Origin: Bradyrhizobium cajani
GTDB lineage: Bacteria > Pseudomonadota > Alphaproteobacteria > Rhizobiales > Xanthobacteraceae
Direction: 5' to 3'
Length of the DNA: 64,000 nucleotides
NCBI RefSeq assembly: GCF_009759665.1
Contig: NZ_WQNE01000016.1
Location: 62,001 to 126,000, forward strand
Part shown: piece after piece, positions 50,337-59,572 of the stretch
Layout: each line of letters begins with the position of its first letter
How positions within the stretch are numbered: the stretch's first letter is position 1
The notes under the pieces: model-generated
Databases searched by the model: none
What the model was told of the DNA's origin: nothing
Seen by the model: the letters and a program-made list of their open reading frames with translations, nothing else
Position numbers and translations under genes: made by a program

Positions 50337-51310
50337 GGCCGCCGCGTCCAGCGGTCCGCGTTGACGGCGCCCTGTGGCACCTCGCCTCTGACGATCGCTT
50401 CGACCTGACGCACCGTTTCCAGCGACTGGTATTCGATCGCCTGCGGCGTCAGGCCGCCGACATGCGGCGTGGCGATGACGTTCGGCAATTTCGCCAGCTC
50501 GGGCGTCGGCATCTGGTCGGGTGCGCGGCCGACGTCCATCGCGGCACCCGCAATCCGGTTCTCCAATAGCGCCCGCGCGAGCGCCGCTTCGTCGATGAGA
50601 TTGCCACGCGAGAGATTGACGAAGACGGCATGATTCTGCATGCGCGCCAGCGCCGCCTCGCCGATCAGGTTCTCGGTTGCTTCATTGGCGATCGCAAGGC
50701 AGACGACGTAGTCCGACGCGGCGAGGAGCTCGTCGAGAGAGACATGCCGGATCGCAGCGTCGCTGACGGTCGCGAAGGGATCGGCGACCAGCACCTCCAT
50801 GCGCAGCACTTTTGCGATTTCGGCAAGATAGCGCCCGATGCTGCCATAGCCGATGATGCCGATCCGGCTGCCGGCGAGCTGGCGGCCCATCCGCGCCTCG
50901 GGCTTGCGGCCGGCCTGGTAGGCTGCCGTCGTTCGCGACACGCCGCGGGAGAGATCGACCATGAAGCCGAGCGCGAGCTCGGCCACCGCCTGCACGAAGC
51001 CGGGGCCGGCGCGGGTCACGAGCACGCCGGCCTGCGAGGCGGCCTCGACATCGACGTTGCGGATGTCGACGGCACAGCGGACGAAGGCGCGCAGATGCGG
51101 CAGCTGCGCAAAGATCTCGCCGCTGCCCTCGGTCATGCGGTCGGCGACGATGATGTCGACGTCTCTCGCCGCGCGCACGAGGCCGGCGACGTCGAGCGTT
51201 TCATCGCTCTCGTGCAGGATCACCTCGGCGGTGGCGCGCAGACCGTTCAGGCTGCGGTCGCCGTAATAGTTGCGCCGCATCTCCGGCGTGTGCGCGAGCA
51301 GGACTTTCAC
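50333..51310 (-). CDS. D-2-hydroxyacid dehydrogenase family NAD-binding protein
   Basis: A 325-residue two-domain dehydrogenase. Rossmann motif GIIGYGSIGRYLAE, catalytic Arg in VNLSRGNLIDE and catalytic His in IATPHVGGL. The usual catalytic Glu of the DVFEQEP loop is absent: the loop reads DVGRAPDQMPTPEL, so activity may be altered or use another acid. It is the last gene of the TRAP operon (starts 10 bp after dctQM), which suggests that it acts on the imported acid, but this is inference. Phosphoglycerate dehydrogenase-like annotation would be too specific. Confidence 0.88.
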   Translation of the reverse strand: MKVLLAHTPEMRRNYYGDRSLNGLRATAEVILHESDETLDVAGLVRAARDVDIIVADRMTEGSGEIFAQLPHLRAFVRCAVDIRNVDVEAASQAGVLVTRAGPGFVQAVAELALGFMVDLSRGVSRTTAAYQAGRKPEARMGRQLAGSRIGIIGYGSIGRYLAEIAKVLRMEVLVADPFATVSDAAIRHVSLDELLAASDYVVCLAIANEATENLIGEAALARMQNHAVFVNLSRGNLIDEAALARALLENRIAGAAMDVGRAPDQMPTPELAKLPNVIATPHVGGLTPQAIEYQSLETVRQVEAIVRGEVPQGAVNADRWTRRP

Positions 51311-51320
51311 GACAGACTCC

Positions 51321-53180
51321 TCAATATCCGAACGCCCGCGGCAGCGCGGTCGAGAGCCACGGCACGAAGGCGATGACGAGCAGGCAGAGGAAGAGGAGGC
51401 CGAGATAACCCATGATCGGCTTCACCGTCTGCTCGATCGGCACGTTGCCGATCAAGCAGGCGCCGTAGAGCCCAAGCCCGAGCGGCGGGGCGAACAGGCC
51501 GATGCCCATCGCGATCACCAGCACCACGCCGAAATGCAGGGGATCGACGCCGAGCTGCACGGCGACCGGCAGCAGCAGCGGCCCGAAGATGATGAGCGCG
51601 GCCGCGCCTTCGAGCACGGAGCCCATCACGATCAGCACCGCAATCGCCAGCAGGATGAACAACCAGACGCCGGAGGTCTTGGACAGTCCGAGCATGAAAT
51701 CGCCGACCGCATGCGGCACCTGCTGCAAGGTCAGCGTGAAGGCGAGCGACTGCGCGGCGGCGACGATGAACAGCACGAGGCCCGCGCGCGTCGCCGCCTG
51801 GACAAAACTGTGCGCGGCCGATCTGAAGCCGAGCTCGCGGAACACCACGCTGCCGACGACGAGCGCATAAGCCACCGCGAACGCCGATATTTCCGTGGCG
51901 GTGGCAAAGCCGCTCTTGAAGCCGAAGAAGATCATGAAGATCAGGCCGAACGAGGCGATCGCGCCGCTCCACAGGCCCGACACCGGCATCTGCGGTTCGA
52001 CCTCTTCGGCCTGCGCCGGCCGCTTGCCGAAGATGATGGAGACCGCGATCAGGACCAGCGCCATCAGCGCCGACGGCAGGAGGCCGGCGACGAACAGCCC
52101 GCCGATCGACAGGTTCGCGACGAAGCCGAGGATGATCAGATTGATGCAGGGCGGAATGGTCTCGGCCATCACCGCGGACGCCGCCAGCAGCGCCACCGCT
52201 CCGCCCGGGTTCTGCTTCGAGCGGCGCGCCGCCGGGATCAGCACGGAACCGACGGCGGCAACATCCGCCATCTTCGAGCCGGAGATGCCGGAGAACAGCA
52301 CCATGGAGGCGACCATCACGACGTTCAGGCCTCCGCGCATCCGGCCCACCGCGCGCTGCAACAGCTCGATCAGCCGCACCGACATGCCGTTGGCTTCCAT
52401 GAGGTAGCCGACCAGGATGAAGAAGGGAATCGCGAGCAGCACGAAATTGTCGATGCCGCGCGCCATCTGCTGGGCGAAGATGACGCCGGGCAGCGCGCCT
52501 TCGACCCAGATGAAGATCAGCGCGGCGAGCGCCAGCGCAAAACCGATCGGCAATCCGCCGAACAGGGTTGCGAAGAAGCCGATCAGCATCAGCGTACCCG
52601 CCGACGGCACCGAGGACGGCGACAGATAATCCCAGGCGAGATAGAGGCCGGTCACGACGATGATCGCAACGAGGCCCCTGACGATATCGGGCAACGGCCT
52701 TGCGCAGAGATGGTCGATCGCGAACACCGTCATGAACAGCGCGCCGACGCCCATCGGGTAGAAGGTCAGCTCCAGCGGCAGGCCGGAACCGGTGGTCTGG
52801 CCCGATGTCAGCGAGCCGAGCTTGATGGCGTTGTAGGCGACATAGCCGGAGATCAGCACGATCAGCAGTGCGCTCGCGGCATCGACCAGCGTGCGCAGCC
52901 GCGCCGGCAGCAGGTCGCGGAAGAAGGACACGCCGACATTCTCGCCGCGCGCGAGCGCGCTCGCCGCGCCGAAGAAGGCCGAGCCGACCATCAGTCCGCG
53001 CGCGACGTCGTCCGACCATTCGACCGGCGCATTGAAGAAGAAGCGCAGCAGCACGGACGCGCAGACCACCAGCAGGTCGGCGGCCAGCAGGATGGCCGCG
53101 ACCGCATCGCTGAGGCGAAGCAGCAGGGCGATGCTCCCGTGGCGGCCGCCCGAGAGCGACATGGCGCCTGTCATCGCCAT
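51321..53180 (-). CDS. dctQM: TRAP transporter fused permease (DctQ-DctM)
   Basis: A 619-residue inner-membrane protein combining both TRAP permeases. Residues about 20-190 are the four-helix DctQ part (LLVVCASVLLRFFFNAPVEWSDDVAR is its signature, in short: V..RF.FN.P.EW.DD.AR). About 200-615 is the 12-helix DctM part with LLAIPFFILVGYLMEANGM and the re-entrant GISGSKMADVAAVG. The start codon overlaps the dctP stop (TGATG at 53180-53182). Imports a carboxylate with a sodium gradient, using the DctP protein. Confidence 0.94.
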   Translation of the reverse strand: MAMTGAMSLSGGRHGSIALLLRLSDAVAAILLAADLLVVCASVLLRFFFNAPVEWSDDVARGLMVGSAFFGAASALARGENVGVSFFRDLLPARLRTLVDAASALLIVLISGYVAYNAIKLGSLTSGQTTGSGLPLELTFYPMGVGALFMTVFAIDHLCARPLPDIVRGLVAIIVVTGLYLAWDYLSPSSVPSAGTLMLIGFFATLFGGLPIGFALALAALIFIWVEGALPGVIFAQQMARGIDNFVLLAIPFFILVGYLMEANGMSVRLIELLQRAVGRMRGGLNVVMVASMVLFSGISGSKMADVAAVGSVLIPAARRSKQNPGGAVALLAASAVMAETIPPCINLIILGFVANLSIGGLFVAGLLPSALMALVLIAVSIIFGKRPAQAEEVEPQMPVSGLWSGAIASFGLIFMIFFGFKSGFATATEISAFAVAYALVVGSVVFRELGFRSAAHSFVQAATRAGLVLFIVAAAQSLAFTLTLQQVPHAVGDFMLGLSKTSGVWLFILLAIAVLIVMGSVLEGAAALIIFGPLLLPVAVQLGVDPLHFGVVLVIAMGIGLFAPPLGLGLYGACLIGNVPIEQTVKPIMGYLGLLFLCLLVIAFVPWLSTALPRAFGY

Positions 53181-54211
53181 CAGGCTTGCGTCGCGCGGAT
53201 GATGTCGATGACGGCCCTGGACTCCGGCCGCGCCTTGATGAAGTTCTCGGTCTGCGGCGCCACGCGCGTGCGGAAGGCCTCGCGGTCGCATTCAGCCAAC
53301 GTGACGCCCTTCTCGGTCAAGGCCGCCAGCGCCTCCTTCTCGACCGCAAGCCCATGAGCGCGCGTGTCGGACGCGGCTTTCTTCGCGGCATCGAGGAAGC
53401 CCTCGCGCAGCTTCGGGTCCATGCGGTTGTAGGTCATGTCGCTGAAGTAGATCGCGAGCGGCGAGAAATTGTGCTGCGTCAGCCCATAGAACTTCGACGT
53501 TTCGAAGAACTTGCTGGCCAGGATCGTCGGCGGATCGTGCTCAAGCCCGTCCAGCACGCCGGCCTGCAACGCCGTGTAGATCTCGCCGAACGCCAGCGGC
53601 GTCGCCGCGGCGCCCATCAGGCGCAGGCATTCCGTGATGACAGGATTTGGCAGCGTCCTGATCTTCAGGCCGGCGAGATCCTCCGGCGTCTTGACCGGCT
53701 TCTTCGCCAGCACGCTGCGGGAGCCGAAATTATAGGCCCAGGCGATGATGCGGATGTTGCCGCCCTTGAGCAGGGCGTCCTCGATCGGCTTGGCGGCGCC
53801 GGCGTCGAACGCCTTGGTCTGCTGCGGGAAGCTCGAGAACAGGAAGCCGAGATCGAAGGTGCCGACCAGCGGCACGAGGTTCGCCGAGATCGACGAGCCC
53901 GACACCATGAGATCGATGACGCCGAGCTTCACCGAATTGATGACGTCGATCTCCTGGCCGAGCTGGTTATCGGGAAAGAATGCGACCTCGATCTGCTCGC
54001 CAAGCCCGTTCGCCTTCAGGTTCTTGACCAGATTGTCGCAGTAGACGCGGCCGTTGGCGTATTTGGGATCGTTCGGCAGCGAGGAGGAGCATTTCAGCTT
54101 CAACGTTGCGGCTTCGGCGCGGCCGATGATGGCGGGGGAGAGCACGAGACCGGCGGTGACCGCCGCCGATGACTTGATGAACGCGCGACGGTTCACGGGC
54201 ACGATGGTCAT
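53180..54211 (-). CDS. dctP: TRAP transporter substrate-binding protein (DctP family)
   Basis: A 343-residue exported binding protein with a twin-arginine signal (NRRAFIKSS then a hydrophobic stretch ending GRAEA|A). The mature protein shows the family elements FFPDNQLGQEIDVINSVKLG (organic acid approach), SVLAKKPVKTPEDLAGLKIRTLPNPV with the ligand-binding Arg, and GLEHDPPTIL. Start ATG 54211 with GGGAGAG; the upstream in-frame sequence is unrelated. The first gene of a dctP-dctQM-hydroxyacid dehydrogenase operon. Ligand unknown, probably a 2-oxo or 2-hydroxy acid. Confidence 0.92.
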   Translation of the reverse strand: MTIVPVNRRAFIKSSAAVTAGLVLSPAIIGRAEAATLKLKCSSSLPNDPKYANGRVYCDNLVKNLKANGLGEQIEVAFFPDNQLGQEIDVINSVKLGVIDLMVSGSSISANLVPLVGTFDLGFLFSSFPQQTKAFDAGAAKPIEDALLKGGNIRIIAWAYNFGSRSVLAKKPVKTPEDLAGLKIRTLPNPVITECLRLMGAAATPLAFGEIYTALQAGVLDGLEHDPPTILASKFFETSKFYGLTQHNFSPLAIYFSDMTYNRMDPKLREGFLDAAKKAASDTRAHGLAVEKEALAALTEKGVTLAECDREAFRTRVAPQTENFIKARPESRAVIDIIRATQA

Positions 54212-54625
54212 GGTGCGGTCTCTCCCCGACTGTTCTTGTTGGTGGCCGCGATCGTCGCGTGCGGCCTGTTGCGCGAACTGTATGGCCAAAGCGACAGGGC
54301 AGGCAAGGGTTGCAGCCAGCCGCCGCCGAGCGGCGCCCTGCGAATGACGACGGCACGAAAGCGGCGCGAAACAACCGTGTTTTTCCGCGATTCTCGCTCA
54401 GGACCGGCCGCGCCGTCCGATGTTCGAGTCCGCTTTGGCGCGACGCTCCCGATCGATCCAATTGGAGCATGGATCAATGCGCAATTCACATGGATGACAC
54501 CACAACGATGCTAGGCTGGCTCCGGCGGGCGCCATTCGCAGCGTGATCCAGCGCACAGACAGACGCGTGGCGACAACCTAGAAAAAGTGACATCATCGCG
54601 CGCATTGCCGATGGAGGTGACAACC
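54212..54625. other. Intergenic region, divergent promoters
   Basis: About 415 bp between dctP (minus) and the caspase-like gene (plus). No open frame with coding character, no tRNA-like fold and no long inverted repeat were seen. It must contain the promoters of both genes; none is convincing by eye. Confidence 0.5.
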
Positions 54626-56110
54626 ATGCGCCGTCCAGTCCTTTGCAATTTGTTCCTTGCATCCGGTCTTCTTGCGCTCACGCAATTGATGACACCGACG
54701 GATGCCGCCGCCGAAGCCCGTCTCGCGCTCGTGATCGGTCAATCCGCCTATCGCACGGTGCCGGAACTGCCCAACGCCGCCAACGACGCCAAGGGCATGA
54801 CCGAGTTGCTCGGCAGCGCAGGCTTCACCGTCACCACGGCAGCCAATCTGGCGCAGAACGAGATGCGCCAGGCGATCTCGGATTTCGCCGGCAAGGTCAG
54901 CGCCAGCGGCGCCGACACCGTTGCGCTGGTGTTCTATGCCGGCCACGGCCTGCAGATCGACGGCGAGAACTATCTGGTGCCGGTCGATCTCGACCCGAAG
55001 CGCGAGGCCGACATTCCGCTCCAGGGCGTACGGCTGAACGATTTGCTCAATACGCTCGGCGCGCTACCGACGCGGGCGCGCATCTTCATGCTCGATGCCT
55101 GCCGCAACAATCCGTTCCCGGCGCTCAGCGGCGCCGGCCACGGCCTTGCGATCGTCGACACCAAGGCCGGTGCGCCCGGCTCGTTCATCTCCTATTCGAC
55201 CTCGCCCGGCGCGGAGGCCGAGGACGGCTCGGGCATCGACAGTCCCTACACCACGGCAGCACTCACCGTCGCCAAGCAACCGAACCTGCCGATCGAGGAG
55301 GTGTTCAAGCGCATCCGCGTCGCCGTGGCGCAATCGACCGATGGACGGCAGATCCCCTGGGAAAGCTCGTCGCTGACGACCGACTTCAGGTTCTTTGGCG
55401 AGACCGGCAGCCAGCAGCCGTCCCTTCCGGGCGCAGGCTCAATGGCGCTCGCCAGCGGCACGCGCAGCGTCGAGGACTGGCGCAGGGACTTGCAAGGCAA
55501 GCCGGCCATGGTTGCCTATGAACTCGTGATCACCGACGACACCGTGCCGGCGTATCAGGCCTATATCGAATTGTACGCCCAGGACACCCGCACGCCGCGC
55601 CTGCGCGCGGTGCTGGAACGGCGACGGCAGATGCTGGCCTGGGAGCGCGCGACCGCGATCAACACCCGCGCCTCGTTCGAAGCCTATCTGGCGAACTGGG
55701 ACAACAGCGATCTGGCCGCGACCGCGCGCCGGCTGCTGCTCCGCGTCCAGAACCGCAACTACGCACTGCCTGTCGCCGCTGCGGCCACTCCCGCCCCGGT
55801 CGCGGTCGCGATGGCACCGACCTGCCCGTGCTCGACGCCGTCGCCGCCGGCAACGCCGGTCAACCCGGCGGTTGCGCCCATCATCAAGAAGCGCGTCGAC
55901 GACACGCCGCCGAAGCGCAAGGTCGTCGAGACGCCGCCCAAGCGCCGGCCTGCGCCTCCGCCGGAGGAAGTGGTCTACGAGCGCGCGCCGCCCCCCGGTC
56001 CGCCGCCCGGCGCCGTGATGCAGGGTATCGGCATCGGGATCGGACTCGGCATGGGAATGGGCGGCCGCGGCGGCGGAGACAATTATCGCGGCGACTACCG
56101 CAGATACTGA
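54626..56110 (+). CDS. Secreted caspase-family (peptidase C14) protein
   Basis: A 494-residue exported protein: signal peptide (1-29), caspase-like p20 domain (about 31-250) with the catalytic dyad His107 (FYAGHG) and Cys159 (LDACRNNP), then a helical region (about 270-400) and a Pro/Gly-rich low-complexity tail (PPPEEVVYERAPPPG, GIGIGLGMGMGGRGGG). Bacterial caspase homologues of this type (orthocaspase/metacaspase-like) are basic-residue-specific cysteine proteases; substrates are unknown. Export argues for an envelope role. GGAGGTGA precedes ATG 54626, making this start preferable to the in-frame ATG at 54611. Confidence 0.92.
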   Translation: MRRPVLCNLFLASGLLALTQLMTPTDAAAEARLALVIGQSAYRTVPELPNAANDAKGMTELLGSAGFTVTTAANLAQNEMRQAISDFAGKVSASGADTVALVFYAGHGLQIDGENYLVPVDLDPKREADIPLQGVRLNDLLNTLGALPTRARIFMLDACRNNPFPALSGAGHGLAIVDTKAGAPGSFISYSTSPGAEAEDGSGIDSPYTTAALTVAKQPNLPIEEVFKRIRVAVAQSTDGRQIPWESSSLTTDFRFFGETGSQQPSLPGAGSMALASGTRSVEDWRRDLQGKPAMVAYELVITDDTVPAYQAYIELYAQDTRTPRLRAVLERRRQMLAWERATAINTRASFEAYLANWDNSDLAATARRLLLRVQNRNYALPVAAAATPAPVAVAMAPTCPCSTPSPPATPVNPAVAPIIKKRVDDTPPKRKVVETPPKRRPAPPPEEVVYERAPPPGPPPGAVMQGIGIGIGLGMGMGGRGGGDNYRGDYRRY

Positions 56111-56143
56111 GGCGGTCCGAAAACGAACGAGGCAGGCTTACGA

Positions 56144-56500
56144 CTACGCGAGCGCCGGATAGTCGCGCTGCATGGCCTCGCGAACCCAACTGGCCTGGAT
56201 TGCGCGCGACAATATCTGGGCGGTCTTGACGTCGTCGGCCTTCATGCAGAGATCGACGATCCGGCGGACAGCGTCGTCGCGCATCAGATCGTCGGAGATC
56301 TTCATCGCGATCTCCATCGCGGCGCGTGCCGCGCGTTCATAGCGCTCGGCACCTTGTACGGAATCTCCGACGGTTTCGGCGCTCGCCCTCGCGGCCTGGC
56401 AGATCTTGCGTATCCGGTCGGCTGCCTCGATGTCGCCGATCGGGCCCTGGATCGGCTCATCCCATATGTCTGCGGGACGCCGCCTTGCAAACCACTTCAT
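56144..56500 (-). CDS. Hypothetical helical protein
   Basis: A 118-residue protein that is almost wholly helical: basic start MKWFARRRPADIW, then AADRIRKICQAARASAETVGDSVQGAERYERAARAAMEIAMKISDDLMRDDAVRRIVDLCMKADDVKTAQILSRAIQ in broad outline (alternating Ala/Arg/Asp heptads). The repeating pattern suggests a short TPR or helical-bundle fold, but no family is recognised. GGCGGAAAG is well spaced before ATG 56500. Convergent with the caspase-like gene, 33 bp apart. Confidence 0.6.
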   Translation of the reverse strand: MKWFARRRPADIWDEPIQGPIGDIEAADRIRKICQAARASAETVGDSVQGAERYERAARAAMEIAMKISDDLMRDDAVRRIVDLCMKADDVKTAQILSRAIQASWVREAMQRDYPALA

Positions 56501-56619
56501 CTTTCCGCCACCCCGTGATCTCCCAGTCACGCCTCGTCCGGTTTCGGCAGCGCCCAGCATAGTGGGCCCGGTCAGAATCGGCGAGGCGGTTTTTTCCGCC
56601 CGTTTGGCTTGCCGCGTGC

Positions 56620-57966
56620 TCAGGACATGCGGCGCGGCCCGATCGCTTCGAACTGCGCCTTCTGCTCGTCATTCAGCGTGGCGTAGAAATCATCGAGCGC
56701 CGCGCGCACCGATTTGACGCCCTCCAGCATCACGTCGAGGCGCTGGCGGATCGCGGCCATGCGTGCCGGCGGTGTCATCACGTCATTGGGCTGGCAGGCC
56801 GCCTTGAGCGATGCGCCGACGTTGGCGCTGGTATCCTGGAGCACCTGGAGCGCCGCGCGCTGGGTGTCGTTGGGACGAAGCCTCTCCTCGATCGTGGCGC
56901 CGGGCCAATCGAACGCGGCGGGCGTGCTGCAACTCTGGACCACCGATCCATCGACATTGTTCGAGGCCGTCGCGCGACGCTGATTTTCGGCCAGCGCGTT
57001 GAAGCGCGCCTTCTGCTCGTCGGTCAGCGAACCGTAGAACCTGTCGAGCGCGGGCTGGACGAGATCGACCGCCTTCTCCATCGCCTCGACCCGCTGCTGC
57101 ATCGCCGCGAGCCGGCCGGGCGCCGTCGCCGCAACCTGGGTCGGACAGGACGTTCGGATCAGCTCGGCCGCGTCGATCGAGGCATTGCCGAGAGCATCGA
57201 GGTTGGCGCCTTGCGCATCCGTGGGCTGCACTGCGGCCGCGATCTGATCGATCGGCAGACCGACGATGGCGCGGCGATCGCTGCCGCAGAGCTGATCGAG
57301 CGTAGCACCGCGCGCGTGCCGTCGTCCTTGTGGACGTTGCGGCAGATACATCGCGAGGCGATCATAGCCGTAGGGACCGAACATGCCGGCATAGATGTCC
57401 GGATAGCCGTAGCCCCAGAAGCCGACACCGTCGCCCCAGATCGTGTAGTCGTAGAGATCGTTGTAGGCGAACGGCCAGAACAGTGGTCCGACCCAGCCAT
57501 AGCCGCCACCCGCATGCTGCCACCAGCCGCTGCTCGTGCCGTGCCAGCCGGCGAGCGCGGCCGCGGCCGCGAGCTGCGCCCGTGCGGCCGGATTGCTGAT
57601 CAACCGGCCGTTGCGGAATGCGCTGGCGTTCAGCGCATTGCGGAAGTTCGCAGGCCGTATCGCCGCATTGCGGATCTGACCGAAGTTTTGGCCGCCACGC
57701 CGGGCCCCGGTTGCAAACCGCATCCCGCCATGATGCCCGCCACCGTGAGCGTGCTTGAAGCCATGACCACCATGATGACCACCACCATGGTGACCACCGC
57801 CATGATGACCGCCGCCATGGTGACCGCCGCCATGGTGACCGCCACCGTGATGGCCACCGCCATGCCCGCCGCCGTGGCCGCCGCCATGTCCGCCCTTCGC
57901 CAGAGCCGCACCCGCCAGCACGCAAGCAAGCGCCACCACTGCAATTCCAACGACTGGTCGCAACAT
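56620..57966 (-). CDS. Spy/CpxP-like LTxxQ protein with a Gly/His repeat region
   Basis: A 448-residue exported protein. Signal peptide (1-22), a run of GGGHH repeats (about 25-80), a Trp/Tyr/Gly-rich segment (about 130-190), then two helical LTxxQ modules (about 255-335 and 350-440) ending FYGSLTDEQKARFN and FYATLNDEQKAQFE. The LTxxQ helices are typical of the periplasmic chaperones Spy and CpxP and their rhizobial relatives. The poly-His region may bind metals such as Ni, Cu or Zn; this is an inference. GGGAGGA precedes ATG 57966. Two tandem LTxxQ modules are unusual. Confidence 0.82.
   Translation of the reverse strand: MLRPVVGIAVVALACVLAGAALAKGGHGGGHGGGHGGGHHGGGHHGGGHHGGGHHGGGHHGGGHHGGHGFKHAHGGGHHGGMRFATGARRGGQNFGQIRNAAIRPANFRNALNASAFRNGRLISNPAARAQLAAAAALAGWHGTSSGWWQHAGGGYGWVGPLFWPFAYNDLYDYTIWGDGVGFWGYGYPDIYAGMFGPYGYDRLAMYLPQRPQGRRHARGATLDQLCGSDRRAIVGLPIDQIAAAVQPTDAQGANLDALGNASIDAAELIRTSCPTQVAATAPGRLAAMQQRVEAMEKAVDLVQPALDRFYGSLTDEQKARFNALAENQRRATASNNVDGSVVQSCSTPAAFDWPGATIEERLRPNDTQRAALQVLQDTSANVGASLKAACQPNDVMTPPARMAAIRQRLDVMLEGVKSVRAALDDFYATLNDEQKAQFEAIGPRRMS
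57727..57894 (-). repeat. Tandem coding repeat (15-bp units) for Gly/His stretch
   Basis: Imperfect 15-bp units encoding GGGHH occur in tandem and give at least six consecutive GGGHH copies plus shorter GGGH and GGH variants. Copy number is prone to slippage variation between strains. Confidence 0.85.
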
Positions 57967-58061
57967 CGTATCCTCCCGAAGAGCCGCGCCATTGAGGCAT
58001 CGGAACTTGGCGGGAATTGGAACCGGCTGGACTGCTGAAAGTTCCCGACGCAGGCCGCGGC

Positions 58062-59486
58062 CTACGCCTCCGGCACGATCTTGCCGGGATTGAAGATGTT
58101 GAGCGGATCGAGCGCCTGCTTCAGCGCCCGCATCGCGTCGAGCGCCTCGGGACCGAGCTCGGCCTTGAGGTATTTCTGCTTGCCCTGGCCGATGCCGTGC
58201 TCGCCGGTGCAGGTGCCGTCCATCGCCTGCGCACGCTCGACCAGGCGATGCATGAACTCCTCGCCGCGCGCCATCTCGCCGGCGTCATTGGTGTCGCAGA
58301 CCAGCGAGCAATGGAAATTGCCGTCACCGACATGGCCGACGATCGGCGACAGCAGGTTGAGGCGCTTGAGATCTTCCTCGGTCTCGCTGACGCAATCGGC
58401 GAGCCGCGAGATCGGCACGCAGACGTCGGTCGCGACCACGCCGATGCTGTCGCCGGGCCGCAGCGCCTTCACCGACCAATAGGCGTCGTGACGTGCCTGC
58501 CACAGCTTCGTGCGATCCTCCGGCTTGGTGGTCCAGGAGAAATCGCCGCCGCCGCACTCTTTGGCGATCTCGCCGAATGCCTTCGACTGCTCGGCGACCT
58601 CGACCTCGCTGCCGTGGAATTCCATCAGCAGCAGCGGCGTCTCCGGCAGCGTCAGCTTGGAATAGGCGTTGCAGGCCTGCACCTGCGCGGCATTGAGCAG
58701 CTCGATGCGCGCCACGGGAATGCCGGTCTGGATCGCCAGGATCACCGCCTGACACGCCCCGTGCACGGTCTCGAACGACACGGCGCCGGCCGCGATCGTT
58801 TCCGGGATGCCGCGCAGGCGGATGGTCAGCTCCGAGATGATGCCGAGCGTGCCTTCGGCGCCGACGAACAGATGCGTCAGATCATAGCCCGCCGAGGATT
58901 TCTTCGCGCGCGTGCCGGTCGTGATGATCTCGCCGTCGCCGCGCACGACCTTCAGCGCCAGCACGCTCTCGCGCATCGTGCCATAGCGCACCGCATTGGT
59001 GCCGGACGCGCGCGTCGAGGCCATGCCGCCGAGCGAAGCATCCGCGCCGGGATCGATCGGGAAGAACAGGCCCTGGTCGCGCAGATGCTCGTTGAGCGCC
59101 TTGCGGGTGACGCCGGGCTGGATCACGCAGTCGAGGTCCTCGGCATGAACCGCGAGCACCTTGTTCATGTCGCGCAGGTCGATCGAGATGCCGCCGGCGG
59201 GCGCATTGACCTGGCCCTCGAGCGAAGTGCCCGTGCCGAACGGGATGACCGGCACGCGATGTCTGGCGCAGATCCGCACCACGTCCTGGATGTCGGCGGT
59301 CTCCTGCGCCATCACCACGCCGTCCGGCGGCTGGTTGACGATCCATGTGGTGGTATGGCCGTGCTGCTCGCGGACGGCCTGCGAGGTGATGAGGCGGTTG
59401 CCGAAGCGTGCGGCGAGCTGGTGCAGCGCGCTCGCGAGGGCTTCCGGCTCCGGCCGCGGCGGATTATTGGTAATGGTCGTACCCAC
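58062..59486 (-). CDS. FAD-linked oxidase, D-lactate/glycolate oxidase GlcD-like
   Basis: A 474-residue flavoprotein of the VAO/PCMH fold. PFGTGTSLEGQVNAPAGGISIDLRDMN is the FAD pyrophosphate site (in short: P.GTGTSLEG...AP.GGISID); GADASLGGMAST and GYDLTHLFVGAEGTLGIISELT complete the FAD domain; the C-terminal cap holds VGHVGDGNFHCSL and GTCTGEHGIGQGK. It probably oxidises a 2-hydroxy acid such as D-lactate or glycolate at the membrane or with a cytochrome. A GTG at 59486 is chosen as the start because GGGAGGA is correctly spaced; the ATG at 59492 lies directly against that Shine-Dalgarno. Confidence 0.93.
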   Translation of the reverse strand: MGTTITNNPPRPEPEALASALHQLAARFGNRLITSQAVREQHGHTTTWIVNQPPDGVVMAQETADIQDVVRICARHRVPVIPFGTGTSLEGQVNAPAGGISIDLRDMNKVLAVHAEDLDCVIQPGVTRKALNEHLRDQGLFFPIDPGADASLGGMASTRASGTNAVRYGTMRESVLALKVVRGDGEIITTGTRAKKSSAGYDLTHLFVGAEGTLGIISELTIRLRGIPETIAAGAVSFETVHGACQAVILAIQTGIPVARIELLNAAQVQACNAYSKLTLPETPLLLMEFHGSEVEVAEQSKAFGEIAKECGGGDFSWTTKPEDRTKLWQARHDAYWSVKALRPGDSIGVVATDVCVPISRLADCVSETEEDLKRLNLLSPIVGHVGDGNFHCSLVCDTNDAGEMARGEEFMHRLVERAQAMDGTCTGEHGIGQGKQKYLKAELGPEALDAMRALKQALDPLNIFNPGKIVPEA

Positions 59487-59572
59487 GGACATTCCTCCCG
59501 ACAGAAGAACCGTGGCAAAGGACATATAACCGGTCAAGTCAAGGGACCGGACGCATAGCCAGGGAATGAGAC

